NCBI GenBank assembly: GCA_037074705.1
Contig: CM073591.1
Location: 91,795,532-91,859,531, forward strand
Reading direction: 5' to 3'
Length of the DNA: 64,000 bases
DNA from: Zhengitettix transpicula
Taxonomy: Eukaryota > Arthropoda > Insecta > Orthoptera > Tetrigidae
This document shows positions 10,840 through 23,544 of this stretch, one piece after another (positions within the stretch are counted from its first letter, which is position 1; every line of letters begins with the position of its first letter). The notes under the pieces were generated by a model. The model searched no databases. It had not been told where the DNA came from and worked only from the letters and a program-made list of their open reading frames with translations. The position numbers and the translations under genes are program-made.

Positions 10840-12829
10840 AATTTGTAATCTCTACAATATTTTAAATGAATTTATGTTATTTTACTTCAAATAATTAACA
10901 TAGAAAACCTTGAGTCAACCACAAAACCACAAGCCATTGGAATCGAGGGACAGGGATTTTAAGCAGACTGCAGCGATTATTCAGGCATACACAACATAAT
11001 GTAGAAATGATAAGATCGATTCGGCTCTGTGTAAATACGACAGAAGCGTATGCAGGGGAGGGCACACATGAAAAACATTTTAATCGAATCTGAATTAAAA
11101 GCAACGCTAGTTAATCCTTAAGTGACTTGCGTCGTTACGAAATTCTGCGCGGATTTTTGACGACACCCAACTTTGCACTGGATATATTAGGATATTATCC
11201 TCCTGACTAAACGCTGTTGGGGAGTGTCACGTGCAACGAGATTTATAGAGACTACGTGACTTCAGATCGTGATCTACTACATTTACTCTGAACCCCAGCG
11301 CCATCATCGCTATTCTATAATTCATTAAACTCATTTATAACTTAGTCGATGTACACGAATATTCAGCTGCTTGAAAAAGTCTGAAGGATCTCATTTGATA
11401 AACTTATATTCGACTGAAATTGTTGCTTGTTCTCAAAATATAAAATTAAAGTTTTCGCGTTACAATATTATGATGGCTGTCAAGTCTCTCTACTTTAAAA
11501 CTCATTACGTTTTAAGAGCTGTACATAATGCATTTAAACATATTTCTAGATTTGAAAACACGTCAACGAAGTAAAAACGGAAAAAATGATTATGATGTAG
11601 TTTTTAAATTAGTTACAGTTATGGAGAGACGGGTTGGGAGGGATATGAGTTGCAAACGACATACTAAAAGTTCCTGTGCTTGGGAGTTTGGTGGTAGAAG
11701 GTATATAGAGACGGAGATTTTACTTGAATATCTAAAGAAAAACCTATTTGTTCAAGGAGCCATTAATTTAATGGACAAAATTTAACGCTATTAAATTTCC
11801 AAGCGAAAGTATATATTTATATGAGTGAACAGAAAAACGGTCATTTTGTCAGAAAAAAGGTTAAATACTTAACTGAAATAGAATATTCCGACGTTCAGTT
11901 GATTATCTTGGGATTTAAAAGTATACTCTAACTAAGCAACTAAGAATTTGAAGAAAATTTACGATACTCTGTTGTTCTAAAGGAATTAATTTATGAGTAT
12001 TATATCATTATTTATATAAATTTGACCTAGACTTTAACAGTCTAGAATATAAATATTATTCAATTTACCATTGTTCCCTTCTTAAAAACAAGTTTCGGTT
12101 ACATCAGTCAAAGTACACAAAATTTTAATTGGACATTTAATTTTAACATGTATATACATCCAAAACTGCTAGTGTGTATAATTGGTATTTTAAAGTAATT
12201 AATTCAAATCTATAAATTTGAATAATTTATTTAATTCTGTTATTGTCAATTTTACTTTTCAAATTTAATGTATAAATTTTGCGTCCCAAATTGTGGACGA
12301 AATTGTGTAATATTGTAATGATTTATTGTTTTACTTGAATAATACACTTTTTTCTGGGAAATTGTCCGTTTTTCTTTTTTTATTAATTGTAATTATAACT
12401 TGTATATTAAATATTTTTTATTTGTGTTCGTATGATTAATAGTTTACTAGACAGAGAGGATGGGGAAACGATTATAAAAAGTGGCTGTTAACTATAATAT
12501 TATAGGCATAACACATTACCTGCATAAAAGTCTACATAAACGATAATAGCTGTTATCAGCTTCTTCCACTACTTGTTCAAGTTCTAACTTTTTTCTAGAA
12601 GAGTACCATTAAGGGAAATACCACCACCAGGTGAGCTTGGAATGCCAGAATGCACATCTTCCGAGACATCTAGATGAATAGCCAAAAGACCTAGTAAAGA
12701 TAGTGCCAGGTTGTGACGTATCCACTGGAATTGGAAAAAAAAGTTCTTATTTGATTTATTTTCGTCGAAATTAACTTATCAATTTTTTTCCTCTAATAGA
12801 CTTTATGAAATAAATGTTACTTTCTGGTT
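10840..12829. other. Non-coding stretch, nothing recognised
   Basis: Very A+T-rich. The small open frames (10895-11104 minus, 11371-11574 and 11528-11785 plus) show no family motif and no codon structure that convinces me. Confidence 0.4.
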
Positions 12830-13050
12830 CTAGCAGCCAGTAGCTCAACTAAGTCTACGTCTTCTATTGTGGAAAAAGTGGTACAGAAAGTACTCACTGT
12901 AGTAGTCACATCAGCATGTCCAGCGACTCTCGACTCCTTTCACAGACATTTTATGCATTTGTTATTGAAGACACCTTGTCTTTTTCTTTCAACTGGTAAG
13001 GGAATGTTCCTACAGAAGTTTCCGTGGTGCCCTTTCGCCTGTTTTACTAC
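12830..13050. repeat. Repeat D, copy 1
   Basis: This stretch pairs in direct orientation with 15251-15470. Shared anchors are AGCAGCCAGTAGCTCAACTA (the first three bases differ in copy 2), then AT-CAGCATGTC-AGCGAC, CCTCGACT-like sequence, and GAAGTTTCCGTGGTGCCCTT. Similarity is interrupted by substitutions and indels, so the copies are old. The family is unknown. The open frame at 12869-13081 is probably incidental. Confidence 0.65.
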
Positions 13051-13402
13051 CTTGGCAGAGTTGACGATACCGGAACCATAAAAAAATTAGTGTGCAGTTA
13101 CCATGATAATGTTTTCTCAGTAAACCATTTGTCGATCTTGATTTATGGAGTATGTTAACATGAAAGTCAATGATGAATAATTATCTGTCAATTGTAATAT
13201 TAATTAATAAATAAATAAACGACCTTGTTTCAGAAAATTGTTTCTTAACAATTAAATATACAAATGTTTCGTTCATTTTTTAGGGCCACTTCAAGATTGA
13301 TAATTTATTACAAATAATGAAAAAAAATTTTTGAGGCAAGTTTTTGCTGCCTTGCTTGTTGCAACCGAAATTTTACATAATTTATAATAAACACATATAT
13401 CT

Positions 13403-14380
13403 TGTAATGCCAATTAATTAGGCCATTAATTGGTTTTAATAAAATTTAATTGTAGCGGCAGGAGTTTCCAAAGCGACAAAGGAGCCGGACTCTGTTACTT
13501 TGTCGGAAAGTCAAAAATGGCGTATGCGCGCTAAAACTCGAGACTACGATAGTTCAGTTGGTGACCGGACATTTCGGAGGACGAAACAAATGATTCTAGA
13601 GCAGAGACTAGCCGTTGTTTAATGTATTATTAAACAAAGTTGTGAGTTTAAGACAAAGTAAAAACATTCACGGAAGCATTTAAATCGTAAATATTGCTAA
13701 GTAAAATCAGTGTGCGTTGTAGCCAGCCAGGAATAGTAAAGTTGCAGTTTAAGTCTCAAGCGGTAAAAAGAATAGTAAATCTATGAATCCCAGGATTCAT
13801 ACAAGGCAAGCGGTCACCAGATAGCTGACAAAAAGGAGGATCATCCGAGTTCCTGGGAGTCTATCAAGGTTGACTTAAAGAGTGTAAAATCTGTGAGCCG
13901 ATATTAGAATCAGTGTAAATATTTTGCAATAGTGTACTTCCGAATGCTGGAACCAGCTGGACAGATGTGAGTAACAAAATACAAAATAATGGTTTATGTA
14001 AACGTAATTAAAGGATAGAAGTCAGATTTCGTTCTATTTTAATTGTCAATCAGAGTTAATTTATTTTCTTTTAATTTCTACTTATCGACATTTTGTCTGG
14101 GTGAATTATAAACTGTGTGTTAATTAGTTTTTTTTAAAAAACAACTTGTTGTGTCCATTACCAAACCCAGTAGAGACCCTGAGATCTAAAATTTTAAATT
14201 GTAATTGTTTGTGAGTTAAAGCAACAAAGTGGAAATAAATAATTATATGTTTTAAATTCTTGTTGATTATTTCATTTAAATTAAGCTCATCTTGTTAATT
14301 ATTACATTTTGGCGCTTCACGTGAGGTAAATTCATTTAAATAAAATTAAATTAATAAAAGGCTTTCATGTATTTATTACA
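13403..14380 (+). mobile_element. LTR L2 with internal primer-binding-site remnant and second LTR end
   Basis: It starts TGTAATGCCAATTAATTAGG. A first LTR 3' end (AATTATTACA) stands at 14306, immediately followed by a primer-binding-site-like sequence (14310-14326). A second, similar end (TTTATTACA) stands at 14380. Flanks are ATCT and ATAC, each one change from ATAT. The internal blocks GTCAGATTTCGTTC (about 14020) and AAACCCAGTAGAGACCCTGAG (from about 14163) are shared with the other LTRs. No coding region is present. I read this as an LTR element collapsed by deletion rather than a plain solo LTR. Confidence 0.75.
14310..14326 (+). other. Primer-binding-site-like sequence in L2
   Basis: TGGCGCTTCACGTGAGG lies three bases after the LTR end ATTACA. 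It resembles the complement of a lysine tRNA 3' end (TGGCGCCCAACGTGGGG), which gypsy-type elements use, with four differences. The tRNA comparison is from memory of the family. Confidence 0.6.
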
Positions 14381-15250
14381 ATACATATATTAATAGTTAT
14401 TGTTAATAAACAATTTTCTGGTTCAAGGCCGTTTGTTTATTTACTTAAAATTGTGTATGTTTCATTCCGTTCTAATATCAGTATGGAATATGACGCGTTT
14501 CTTGAAAACATGAGGGGGATAAATTCCGAACATTGTAGAGAAGATGCATTAACCAAAAATGTTAAAAAAATTTTAGTGAGAAAAAACTGCGAGTTCATAT
14601 TAGCTCTACGTTTTATATATAAATCATTTAATATTTCTTTTCTTTAGTTCGCATACTTTCGAATGAACATTGTAATAGAATATTATTTACAGATTTTAAG
14701 GAGGCCTACTAATGTTGCAATAATATTATTGATAACGTAGTTTTGCAAATTTAAGAATGTAATATTTTTTACTGTGTTACTAATTACAATAACGGACTAT
14801 GGCTACTGCGAATATGTAAAATACTTGTCGACAAGAAGATATAGCTTTTTCCTCCAGAACTACATTAAATAATGTGAACAACAACTTTTTGTGACAATTT
14901 TCAGAGCTGCGTTAAAAATGCGGGGATTTGTGAATTTCCGAGAAGAGAAAAATGCTGCACTGAAATATCCTCGAATGTTGCCTCCTTTGGCGTCGTCTAA
15001 GCTTCTGAGGCACTTCATTGCCTCGCAGCTGCTCCACTTGCTTGACAGATCGGATTTTTCACTTCAGATTCTCTTTGGCCCGGTCTACCTTTTTCCTCGC
15101 ATATGTTAATTGCACCGAAATATTATATTCAAGCCTCTGTGTTCTACATGTCAAATTACAAGTCACTTGTCCATACTGAGAAACTGCACTATGCAACACA
15201 CGATAATAAATGCTACAAAATATTTTCCAGTATATATTTTAATAAATAAC
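14381..15250. other. Non-coding stretch, nothing recognised
   Basis: Frames at 14453-14647 and 14891-15109 are short and unrecognised. The latter sits in a slightly more base-balanced piece (about 14900-15100). Confidence 0.35.
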
Positions 15251-15470
15251 TGGCAGCCAGTAGCTCAACTAAGTCTATGTATTCTATTATAGAAGACCTA
15301 TCTTTAATCCACATCAAACAATAGTAGTCGGATCAGCATGTCTAGCGACCCTCGACTTCTTTAACATTCCTTTTATGTGTTAATTAATGAAAACAGGTTT
15401 CCTTATTCCATCCACAGGCAAGAAAATGTTCTCATTGAAGTTTCCGTGGTGCCCTTTTACCTCTGTTTTT
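15251..15470. repeat. Repeat D, copy 2
   Basis: Partner of 12830-13050 in the same orientation. It has the same anchors, starting TGGCAGCCAGTAGCTCAACT and ending TTTCCGTGGTGCCCTT. LTR L2 lies between the two copies, and the rest of the intervening sequence is not duplicated. Family unknown. Confidence 0.65.
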
Positions 15471-16014
15471 ATAACAGATGGGATTTATTCTTTATTTTAA
15501 ATTTAATTTACTAGAGTCTCTTAATTGAGTCTATTAATAGTTTATTTTACATAAACTAATTTTAATTTTTGAATATTAAATTTAAAAGTAAAATTAATTA
15601 ACATGTTGAAATAAAGAAAGAGATTATGAAACTAATATTATTTACATAGTTTAAATTAATTTACATTTCAAATTTCTCAGAGCATTAAACAAAATTTGAA
15701 GTTAGTACTGGATCACGGCGAGCGTAGTTGTACGGGGATGGCTAATTGTCTAGCTACGAAATTAACTTCCAGGTTAAAACGCAAGCCTTTACACCGTGTT
15801 GACGATAATAGACATGTTAAGTGGCTCCTTTCTACTAAAGATCTCCGACTAAACCTAGTTTTGTCACCTGTACCAATTACTTCTCTTACTAAAAAACTCT
15901 GTTATATCTCCTGAATAATATTTCCTTTCTGACCTTTTCATCACTCAAAATCCATTTCGTCCACACTTTCTAGAAGTTCAATTTCGTCCAATCATTCCTC
16001 GCATCGTATCTTTT
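15471..16014. other. Non-coding stretch upstream of R1
   Basis: A+T-rich sequence without recognisable genes; the 72-codon frame at 15696-15914 has no motif. The last 100 bases may be the weakly matching 5' part of R1, since GGGATCCC with the purine-rich run beside it resembles the matching part of R8. Confidence 0.3.
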
Positions 16015-16490
16015 AGGAGAAACGAAGAGGCCTACTTTCGGGGATCCCTTCTTCTCTCTCTGCTTTTGAACTAAGGTTCCCGCAAGTCGAGGCACCTCGG
16101 CCTTTTTTGAGAGGTGTGTGTTCCGGGGTCTCAGACCTTGGGCATACGGTAAGAGTTGTCCGCTATTCCCATTGGAATAGTCGGCCAATTGCCTCCTAAA
16201 CTCGTCGAGGCACGGAAAAGGTAGTGCAGCGTCCCCACAGAAAACTCCTCTCCCGCCATCGGAAGAACGTGAACAAGTACCTATTGCCCGACCTACCTGA
16301 TGCAGGTTTTTCTAGGGTTTGTCCTGCATCACTTTTAGGCGAATGCCGGGTAAGATCCTTAAACTTCAGTCCGGGGGCCCTTCTTAACCCCTGGCTACCT
16401 TCCTCTACCCTTCAGCGTCTCCCCTTTCAAATCCGTTCCTATGCTATTAAAGGGAAGTTGCCATCACGTAGATTACCCTCATGTAACCTC
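16015..16490 (+). mobile_element. R retroposon copy R1
   Basis: A copy of a family seen eight times in this window. Landmarks in order are CGAGGCACCTCGGCC, GGCATACGGTAAGAGTTGTC, CCGACCTACCTGATGCAGG, GGCGAATGCCGGGTA, TGGCTACCTTCCTCTACCC and GATTACCCTCATGTA near the 3' end. In better copies the 3' end runs into an A-rich tail; here the tail is decayed. The plus-strand 122-codon frame (16224-16592) runs across it and beyond, but the frame is not kept in the sister copies, so I do not call a protein. Confidence 0.75.
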
Positions 16491-17362
16491 TATTTCCATA
16501 TTTTCCCATTACTGTGTTGCGCGGTGTTGACACACAAAAAGAAAATGAAGTTCAATTTAGGGACGTCAATTAATCATTGTGCACTTCCTTGAAAATCCAA
16601 TTTGCATTTTGATGACTAATTATGTATCACACGTAAGACTTGACATATTTTACACAAAAAGTACTTTGTGATAAACAAAGTGATTATTAAAAAAACAGTA
16701 CACAAGTATGAAAGTTGTCATGTTTTTAAGTAGTATATTATTGAGAATAAAATATTTTGTAAGTCTTTTACTTCGAGTGTATAACTTTCATATTCCAGAT
16801 AAATTATTAGACATAAGTATGGAACTTTCATGACAATTCGTACATGTAATTCTGAGTTCTAATACGATAAAACTCTAGTTAATTTAGCGCAAAGTTTACA
16901 GAAGTGTGCCTATTCTATGAATAGAATCGGAATCATAAATTTATTTTCCCTCTAAAATATTTACCATTTTGGGAGATTTCTGAGTGACTATTAAAGTAAC
17001 TTTGGATTCATTGTAAAAATTCGTCAAAAACTAGTTTACGTACGGAAAAATGAAAATAAGCGGGTAACAGGCCCATTCAGGGACATTAAAAAGATGCGTT
17101 AGATGCGGGACAAAATGTTGTTCATATTGAAATGTAAGAAAATATTGTATGTATTAGATTCTCTATGTACAACTGCGTTCTATATTATTTTGCTATTTTT
17201 ATTAGGCTATACATTCCTCGTCACAAAAGTTGAGCGTCATTTCATGAATGAAACACGCAATACACCTTTGGTTAGGACAATTCACGTCTCTCATTGGGTA
17301 ATGAAAGTAAATTGCTCCTCCCATTACAAGGTGTCCTACAAATAATGCACATTACGCAGTTT

Positions 17363-17679
17363 CCTGCCTCCTAAACTGGTTGAGGCACGGAGAAGGGAAT
17401 GATGCGTCCCCACAGAAAACTCCTCTCCCGCTATCGGAAGGGCGTGGGACAAGTACCCAATGCCCGACCTACCTGATGCAGATTTTTCTAGGGGTTTCCC
17501 TGCATTACTTTTAGGCGAATGCCGGGTAGGATACTTAAACTATACCCGGGGGCCCTAGTTAACTCTTGGCAACCTTCCTCTACCCTTCCGCATCCCCCCT
17601 TTCAAAACCTTTCGTCTGCTAGTAAAGGGGAGTTGCCACCATGTGGATTACCCTCATGTAGCCTGTTACCCTAAAAAAA
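17363..17679 (+). mobile_element. R retroposon copy R2 with A-tail
   Basis: 5'-truncated copy beginning at CCTGCCTCCTAAACTGG. It keeps CCGACCTACCTGATGCAG and ATGTGGATTACCCTCATGTA, and ends GCCTGTTACCCT followed by seven As (17673-17679). The tail marks this as the 3' end and fixes the sense orientation for the whole family. Confidence 0.8.
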
Positions 17680-18928
17680 TGTATGTACGTATTTAAGGAA
17701 CGAATACCTAATTTTTCTTCTTTTGTGTGAAAACCTATACAGATTGCATAACATTTCGCCAATTTATAGCTTATCTTTACAGTAGAATGGCTTTGACGTC
17801 CAAGCAATATTGGATAAAAAGATATCCTCACAATTGATGGAAGGAAACGCACTGATAATTTCGAAAAAATATTACTAGACGTGAGTAAATATTTCTGAGT
17901 TTAACGGATTATTTTGTAGTTATAAATAATGATTACTTTCATTGCTGTTGTTACTAATGTCCTTTCGTGCTTTCATTTTCAAAGAATAGTGGTTTGTCGT
18001 TCCACATCGCCGAATTTTTCGATTTCACTCTACGATAGATTACGAGCTGGCAATGATGACGAATAGCGATGCTTACAAAAATGATTGATGACCACAGCAT
18101 CAACAAGGTCAGTCCCATCGATTATGATAAAATCAAAATTGCTTCACAGTGGCTTCAAGATGTTCGCTGAATAAACTTCTGCAAAGCTTGTTTATTAATA
18201 CAGGGTGCATGTAAGTTAGATAACTTATCCCCAAAATTAATTCTAATGCCTGAAACGTTTCTACCAGTTACTCTATTAACAATAAACTGACGGCAAATGG
18301 CCAGAAACAATACACATTTCGTAATAGGAAATTTGCCAAAATAATTAGTGTATTTTGCGAGATTATAATCATTTATGTAATTTTTAGAAATAACTTCAAG
18401 CTTTTATTGAAATACATTTAAATAATACGGTACCAGTACTGGAAAGTTTCATACTGGACAGAAAATAAACATTCAAAAGGAATCAAACCAGCGTTAATAA
18501 AACCGGATAAAATGGTATTACACGGAAAGTGATTGCATTTTCTTTCAGTTTTCTAGCTGTCGCTAGATTTTATAATGTATCCAGTATGAGATATTGCTTG
18601 TTTTCTCGATCCACTGCTGTTCTATTATAACTGAAAAAAGCCTATGACACAAGTTTTAAGAATGAAATAAACAGTCAATCCATCGATACTCAAAAGCGTC
18701 AAATGAATCGGGTACAACGTTGACTTCAGTGCAAAATTATGTTGCTCTTAAATAGTTTTACGAAAATTAAGGATTTTAAGTTAGGTTTTATTATGTGCGA
18801 GGCGAATAATGACTTATTTTTTTAGCAAAAAATATTTTATATAAAGACCCATTATACATTTCCAGAGTCATGAATTAATGGGAAAATATCTATGAACATG
18901 AAATATATACGTCTGATTGAAAATTAAT
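17680..18928. other. Non-coding stretch, nothing recognised
   Basis: A+T-rich. The frame at 17619-17852 (minus) mixes R2 and flank and is not a gene. The part about 17990-18180 is more base-balanced but shows no motif. Confidence 0.35.
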
Positions 18929-19147
18929 AATACAAAAAATAGCCAAATACAGACAAAATAAACGATAATATAAATACCACACAACGTTTCTGGTAGTATT
19001 GTTCGTTTCTTCAGGTGCAGCAAAAACGCAAGAACCTAGAGAGACAATGCGGTTTTATGAAGAAAGGACAAGGCTTCCAGAAACGTTGTGTGGTATTTAT
19101 ATTATCACTTATTTTGTCTGTATTTGGCTGCTTTTCTTATTACTATA
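18929..19147. repeat. Foldback element FB2
   Basis: Two arms of about 95-105 bases (18929-19027 and 19040-19147) are inverted copies of each other, from AGCCAAATACAGACAAAATA through TAAATACCACACAACGTTTC to the CTTCA-type inner edge, with a short unpaired centre. The arm core GAAACGTTGTGTGGT...TTTATATTAT also occurs in FB1, and a decayed form in FB3. No ORF. The element would extrude as a long hairpin. Confidence 0.8.
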
Positions 19148-19406
19148 TCTATGAAAATCATAAAACTGAAATAAGTAATCAAGTTTAGATCCGTAACAGT
19201 AATAAACAATGTTTTTAACAATATTTCGTAATAGTTGAAAGTAGAACATAAAATATAATTATAATGAAGAAATAATTCCTTTTTTAATTTTATGCGAAAC
19301 TAGCAACATATATATAAATAAGGAACGTAGGTTTTCCCGGTGTAGTTGCTGGATGAAGTTTTCTCGGGATTCCAACCGGGTAGCGTAGTTAAGTATATAT
19401 AAATAT

Positions 19407-20373
19407 TGTAATGCCAATTAATTAACCCATTAATTGTTTTTAAATAATTTAAATTGTTAGCGGTATTTGAGCGACCAAAAGCGACAATACCGCTGAGCTC
19501 TGTTGCTTTGATGAAAAGCCGAGATGGAAATGCGCGCTAAAACTCGGGAGGCACTATGATGGTTAGTTCGCGGAGAAACATTGCGAGGTGCAGAACAAAT
19601 AATAAAACTTGAGCAGAGACTAGACGTCGTTAAAGTATTACCAGTTAAAGTTGAGAATTAATACAAAGTAAAACATTCACTGAAGTATTGCATCGTAAAT
19701 ATTGGAAAGTAATAGGAGTCTTTGTGAGATTAGAACTTTCCAAAATCTTCGTCGAGAAATTGTTCCAGGAGAACATTGGTAAATTATTGTGGAGCGGAGC
19801 AGTCAACGAAATACAGCCAAACTTGCCAAAGATTAGAGTGAAGTGTAGAATCAGTGAAAACCAAGGCCTGATATTAAAAATTAAAGTATGTAAAAGTGTC
19901 CGAATGAGGTAAAATTGGTTGTTCTGGTACCAGACTGACGGTCCGTAAGTAACATAACTTTGATAAATTTGTAAACTATAATTAAAAGGATAGTCAGATT
20001 TTCGTTCAAAGTTAATTTAGTTCAGCTTTCATTCCACTTATATTTCATATTGTTTTTAGGTTTATTATTTTTATATTTTGAATTGTTAATAGTCAATTAT
20101 ACATTTATCGTGTCCAAATTATCAAACCCAGTGATGACCCTGAGATTAAGAGATTTTCAACATATAGGATTGTAAATATTGATGTGTATTCGCTAGAACA
20201 ACATAAATTGTAAATAATTAAAGTAAAGTTTTGTAAATTTTGACCAAAGTACAGCGTACAAGGATAGGGATAAAAAGGTGCATTTTTAAGAAATAAGAAT
20301 AAAAACTTTAAATATTAATAATTTTATTAATAATTCCTTTAAATTAATTAAAGCCTACTTTTTGATTATTACA
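19407..20373 (+). mobile_element. Solo LTR L3 with ATAT target duplication
   Basis: Starts TGTAATGCCAATTAATTA and ends TTTGATTATTACA, with ATAT on both sides (19403-19406 and 20374-20377). It shares with L2 and L5 the ATGCGCGCTAAAACTCG block (about 19530), the TCAGATTTTCGTTC block (about 19995) and the AAACCCAGTGATGACCCTGAG block (from about 20125). There is no primer site and no coding region. It is the cleanest solo LTR of the window. Confidence 0.85.
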
Positions 20374-20469
20374 ATATATATATAAATTGTATCAATCTAG
20401 TGAATACTACATAATTTAGCTACAACGTGCTTCCATTGTTTATTAAATTAATTGTTTATACCACAAAAT

Positions 20470-20681
20470 GACTGTTTCTCACAACACTCACTGTTCTTTG
20501 TACTGTACTCTGACTATTTCGTCAAGACCTCCAAACACACACACTGGCTGTCCAAAGTTATGACAGCACCCATTATAGTCTGCATTCTCGCGCCAAACAA
20601 TGCTGTTCTTTACAATACTCTGGCCTCAAAGTTACGCCGCCAATAATTAAAGAAATAATTGATATAAAATATTTCATTACA
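20470..20681 (-). mobile_element. Partial LTR relative B2
   Basis: About 210 bases similar to the right part of B1: TTTCTCACAACA, CTGTACTCTGACT, CGCGCCAAACAATGCTGTTC, CTCAAAGTTACGCCGCCAAT, and ending TTTCATTACA. The 3' part of the LTR is missing. It lies about 100 bases beyond L3 in the opposite orientation. Confidence 0.55.
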
Positions 20682-22774
20682 CACATATATGTATATATAT
20701 TCTGCTTCTAAAGTCAGATCATCAATACATCCGGAAGAGAAGTTCGAAGTATCCAAAACAAAAATTAGAACGATTCTGAATGACAACGGAAATTTCTGAC
20801 ATCGAAAATCGGAACACATAACCCATATAAAAATGATTAAAAACGGAAGAACAACGGCCACTTATTAACGTTGGAGAGCGCCATTAACAATTGCGGAGAC
20901 TAACTCGAGGATTAATCAAAGGAGAATAAATATATAGAACATGAAGGTGCTGAATATATACGTTCATTTATAAGAAGATGCATAATCAAAAGTGTATCTA
21001 TTTATCTCTTTATATTAATAGATATATTGTATTGTTTTTGACCAGTTTTGTGTATCATTAAATAATTTTCATAAAATATAAAATTTTTGATAATAATTTC
21101 ATTTCACAAAACGATTTTGTAACAACTTCCCATTACATCTTTCGTGTTATCTACAGCGTGAAAATCTCCAAAACATTACAACGCTGCAAAAATCGACGTA
21201 GTTTGGCTCAAACACTTCCTATTCCATCGAATTTAATGCGAAATCCATGTTTCACCGCACCGCTCTTGCAAATGTCTGCATTTGCATTGCGACTAATTAA
21301 TGTTCGATGCTGAACGTGCAATATAATTTGCATGATGGCCCGTAGTTCCTGGACTTAGCAACGGATTGTTTGCAGTGATACCTTGAGCTCAATTTACAGC
21401 GACATCAACTTTTTATAAATTAACGTATTTCGTAGGATTTAAACCTACAAATACTGTTTTAGCGATCTAGAATGTAGTTAAAATATGTGCACAAAAACGT
21501 CAACAAAATTTGAAATGTGTATTTATTTAGTCTATGCAGAGCTTTATGTTCTATGTACCAATTTACATTATCAATATTATTAGCACATTACCATCTGTTG
21601 TATACCATATAATTCGAAGCGTGCTCATTCTACTTAGTTTCAAGCGAGTGACTGATTTCATATTATCCTTTTATTTGACGTATTTGTAAGTAAACATTTT
21701 TATTAAACTGATATTCACATTTAACGCACACTCTTCGTCACTAAAATGGAGTGCCCCGTATTGAATGCAACAAGCAATATGCGATTACTGAAAGAAAAAT
21801 GCAAGGTTTGTAACGGGTAAAGTGCTTTTTACACAATTTTCCAAAATAAATTTTAACTTGCCTTTATTTTTATTATTTTAAAGTAATGTATAATAAATAT
21901 CAGCAAAATTCAACTTCTGAAATAATTAAGCCTTTAAGAAAACATTAATGACTGGAAAACTTATGAAATGTTAACAATTTAACTCTGTCCCAAACCATAG
22001 TTGTTTTGCTTAAGGCAACTATGAGGCACGTTCAATTATTACCGCAGAAATAAATTGAAAAAATGATAAGGGTATTATTTTGAATGCTATTTGTTTATGT
22101 AAATGTAATATGAATATTTAAACCCCCAGTTTGGCCACCCTAACGGAATGAGAATGAGATGCTTTCTTACTTTATAGCCAAACACATCATACCAGACAGA
22201 TATTATTTATTTAAAAAATTTAATTAGTGGTTCATTTACCTATGGTTAGTGTTTGTCGATATTCCAGTTAATAATTCAAATAATAAATATTTATATATTC
22301 ATAAATATGATTAATAAAAGCTATTGTGTCGATTTTAGTTACAATAGATGTTCTTTAAGCTTTTACATAAAGAAATAGTATTCAAAATATTTCCTTCTGT
22401 CAAAGTGCTCTCTGCTGGGTCTGTGCTGTCACACTTTAACATTTATGATTATGAAAGGATTTTTACTTGAATTATTAATATTATTTGGATTTTTATTTAA
22501 TTTATTTGCAATAAAGTTTTCTTAACACACATAAATATAACTCTAAATAAATTTTTCCAGAACTTTTATTTGAAAACGGTAGCATTTATTAATTCAGGCC
22601 TTAATCTGAAGCGCCCGAAGAATACTCTTAGTTGCATCTTATAGCTACTCTAAGTAAACGTGGGCGGACGCTAAAGAAAAAATATAACTACAAATGCCAC
22701 GCTTATACGAGAATGGTTTTTATTAGTCAGAAATTTGAGAATGCTTTTCCGTGGCTGCCAGAGATATTCACGTC
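20682..22774. other. Non-coding stretch with a base-balanced island
   Basis: No gene is supported; the frame at 20610-20861 is unrecognised. The piece about 21180-21420 stands out as more base-balanced and contains an octamer cluster described separately. The remainder is A+T-rich without visible repeats. Confidence 0.4.
21266..21333. promoter_or_regulatory. Cluster of octamer-like and homeodomain-like sites (putative)
   Basis: ATTTGCAT, the complement of the octamer ATGCAAAT bound by POU factors, occurs exactly at 21280-21287 and 21326-21333. A 7-of-8 match TTGCAAAT lies at 21266-21273. The homeodomain-type site TAATTAAT lies at 21294-21301. Such sites also arise by chance in A+T-rich DNA; the cluster within 68 bases inside a base-balanced island is what prompts the call. 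Confidence 0.25.
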
Positions 22775-23088
22775 GTTTTTGTAACTTTATTTAGCAGGTT
22801 CTGCAAGTAAAATGCAATTCACTGCTATGATATAATAAGAAATCACAGGGCTAAGAGTATTTGGAGAGAGGGTTATGTGAATATTTCACAGCTCGAGCAG
22901 ATTACATTGGGTTTATTTACAGGTTGACAATTATTTGTGTCAGGCTTGTGGAAGCTTTCGTTTGAGTCTTGTATGGATGTTTTTTTGTCCTACATTTAAT
23001 TTCTTAGCACTTTTACACTTCACTATATTTTTGAAAAAGTTACTGCTTAGGATGTGGATGTAGTTTGTTATATGTGGAACCTTTAATT

Positions 23089-23361
23089 CTAGGTGTATTT
23101 GACTGTTTCGTATGAACCACGGGCTGTTAATTGCACTTTATTCTGCATGATTTGAAGTTTTTTGAGCGAACTTGTAGGTGCGTTGCTCCAAGCTGGGCAG
23201 GCGTATGTAAGAATGGGCCGTAGAATAGATTTATAAATAAGGAGCGAGGATTCAACTCGGAGATGAGATTTTGGGTTGATCAGGGGGTAGAGCAGAGAGA
23301 GTCTTGCGTTGAACTCATTTAGTTTTTTTTTGGATGTGGTATCTCCAGTTGAGTTTTGCAT
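23089..23361 (-). pseudogene. LINE reverse transcriptase thumb/C-terminal fragment
   Basis: The 90-codon frame contains KLNEFNARLSLLYPLINPKS and SILRPILTYACPAWSNA, the standard Jockey-type segment after the catalytic core (R--LYPL--, Y-S-LRPI-TYACP-W). It continues the RT at 23545-24528 after a frame-disrupted piece that still shows CDWYKK and NTTKCQAKMF (about 23440-23530). It ends in SYETVKYT, close to the -IH-DL-I---- part of intact relatives. Confidence 0.75.
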
Positions 23362-23544
23362 CTAGGTTGGCCCCTAGATACTTTCTCGCTGAGTCCTTTG
23401 GATTCCATGTTTTTCACTATTGTGCAGTCGGAGTGTCGGTAGTTGAGTGTAGCGTTTGAGTGTGAACATCTTTGCTTGGCATTTAGTAGTGTTAATTTTT
23501 ATTTTTCATTTTTTATACCAATCACACGTTACATTTACTGCATT

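Noticed and set aside
16224..16592. 122-codon frame across R1
   Set aside because: No homologous open frame of that length is kept in R2, R3 or R7, and it runs past the end of the element.
19320..19385. GC-richer piece with CCCGGT...ACCGGG, considered as a tRNA or SINE head
   Set aside because: It does not fold as a tRNA cloverleaf by eye and has no A/B box pair that I can support.
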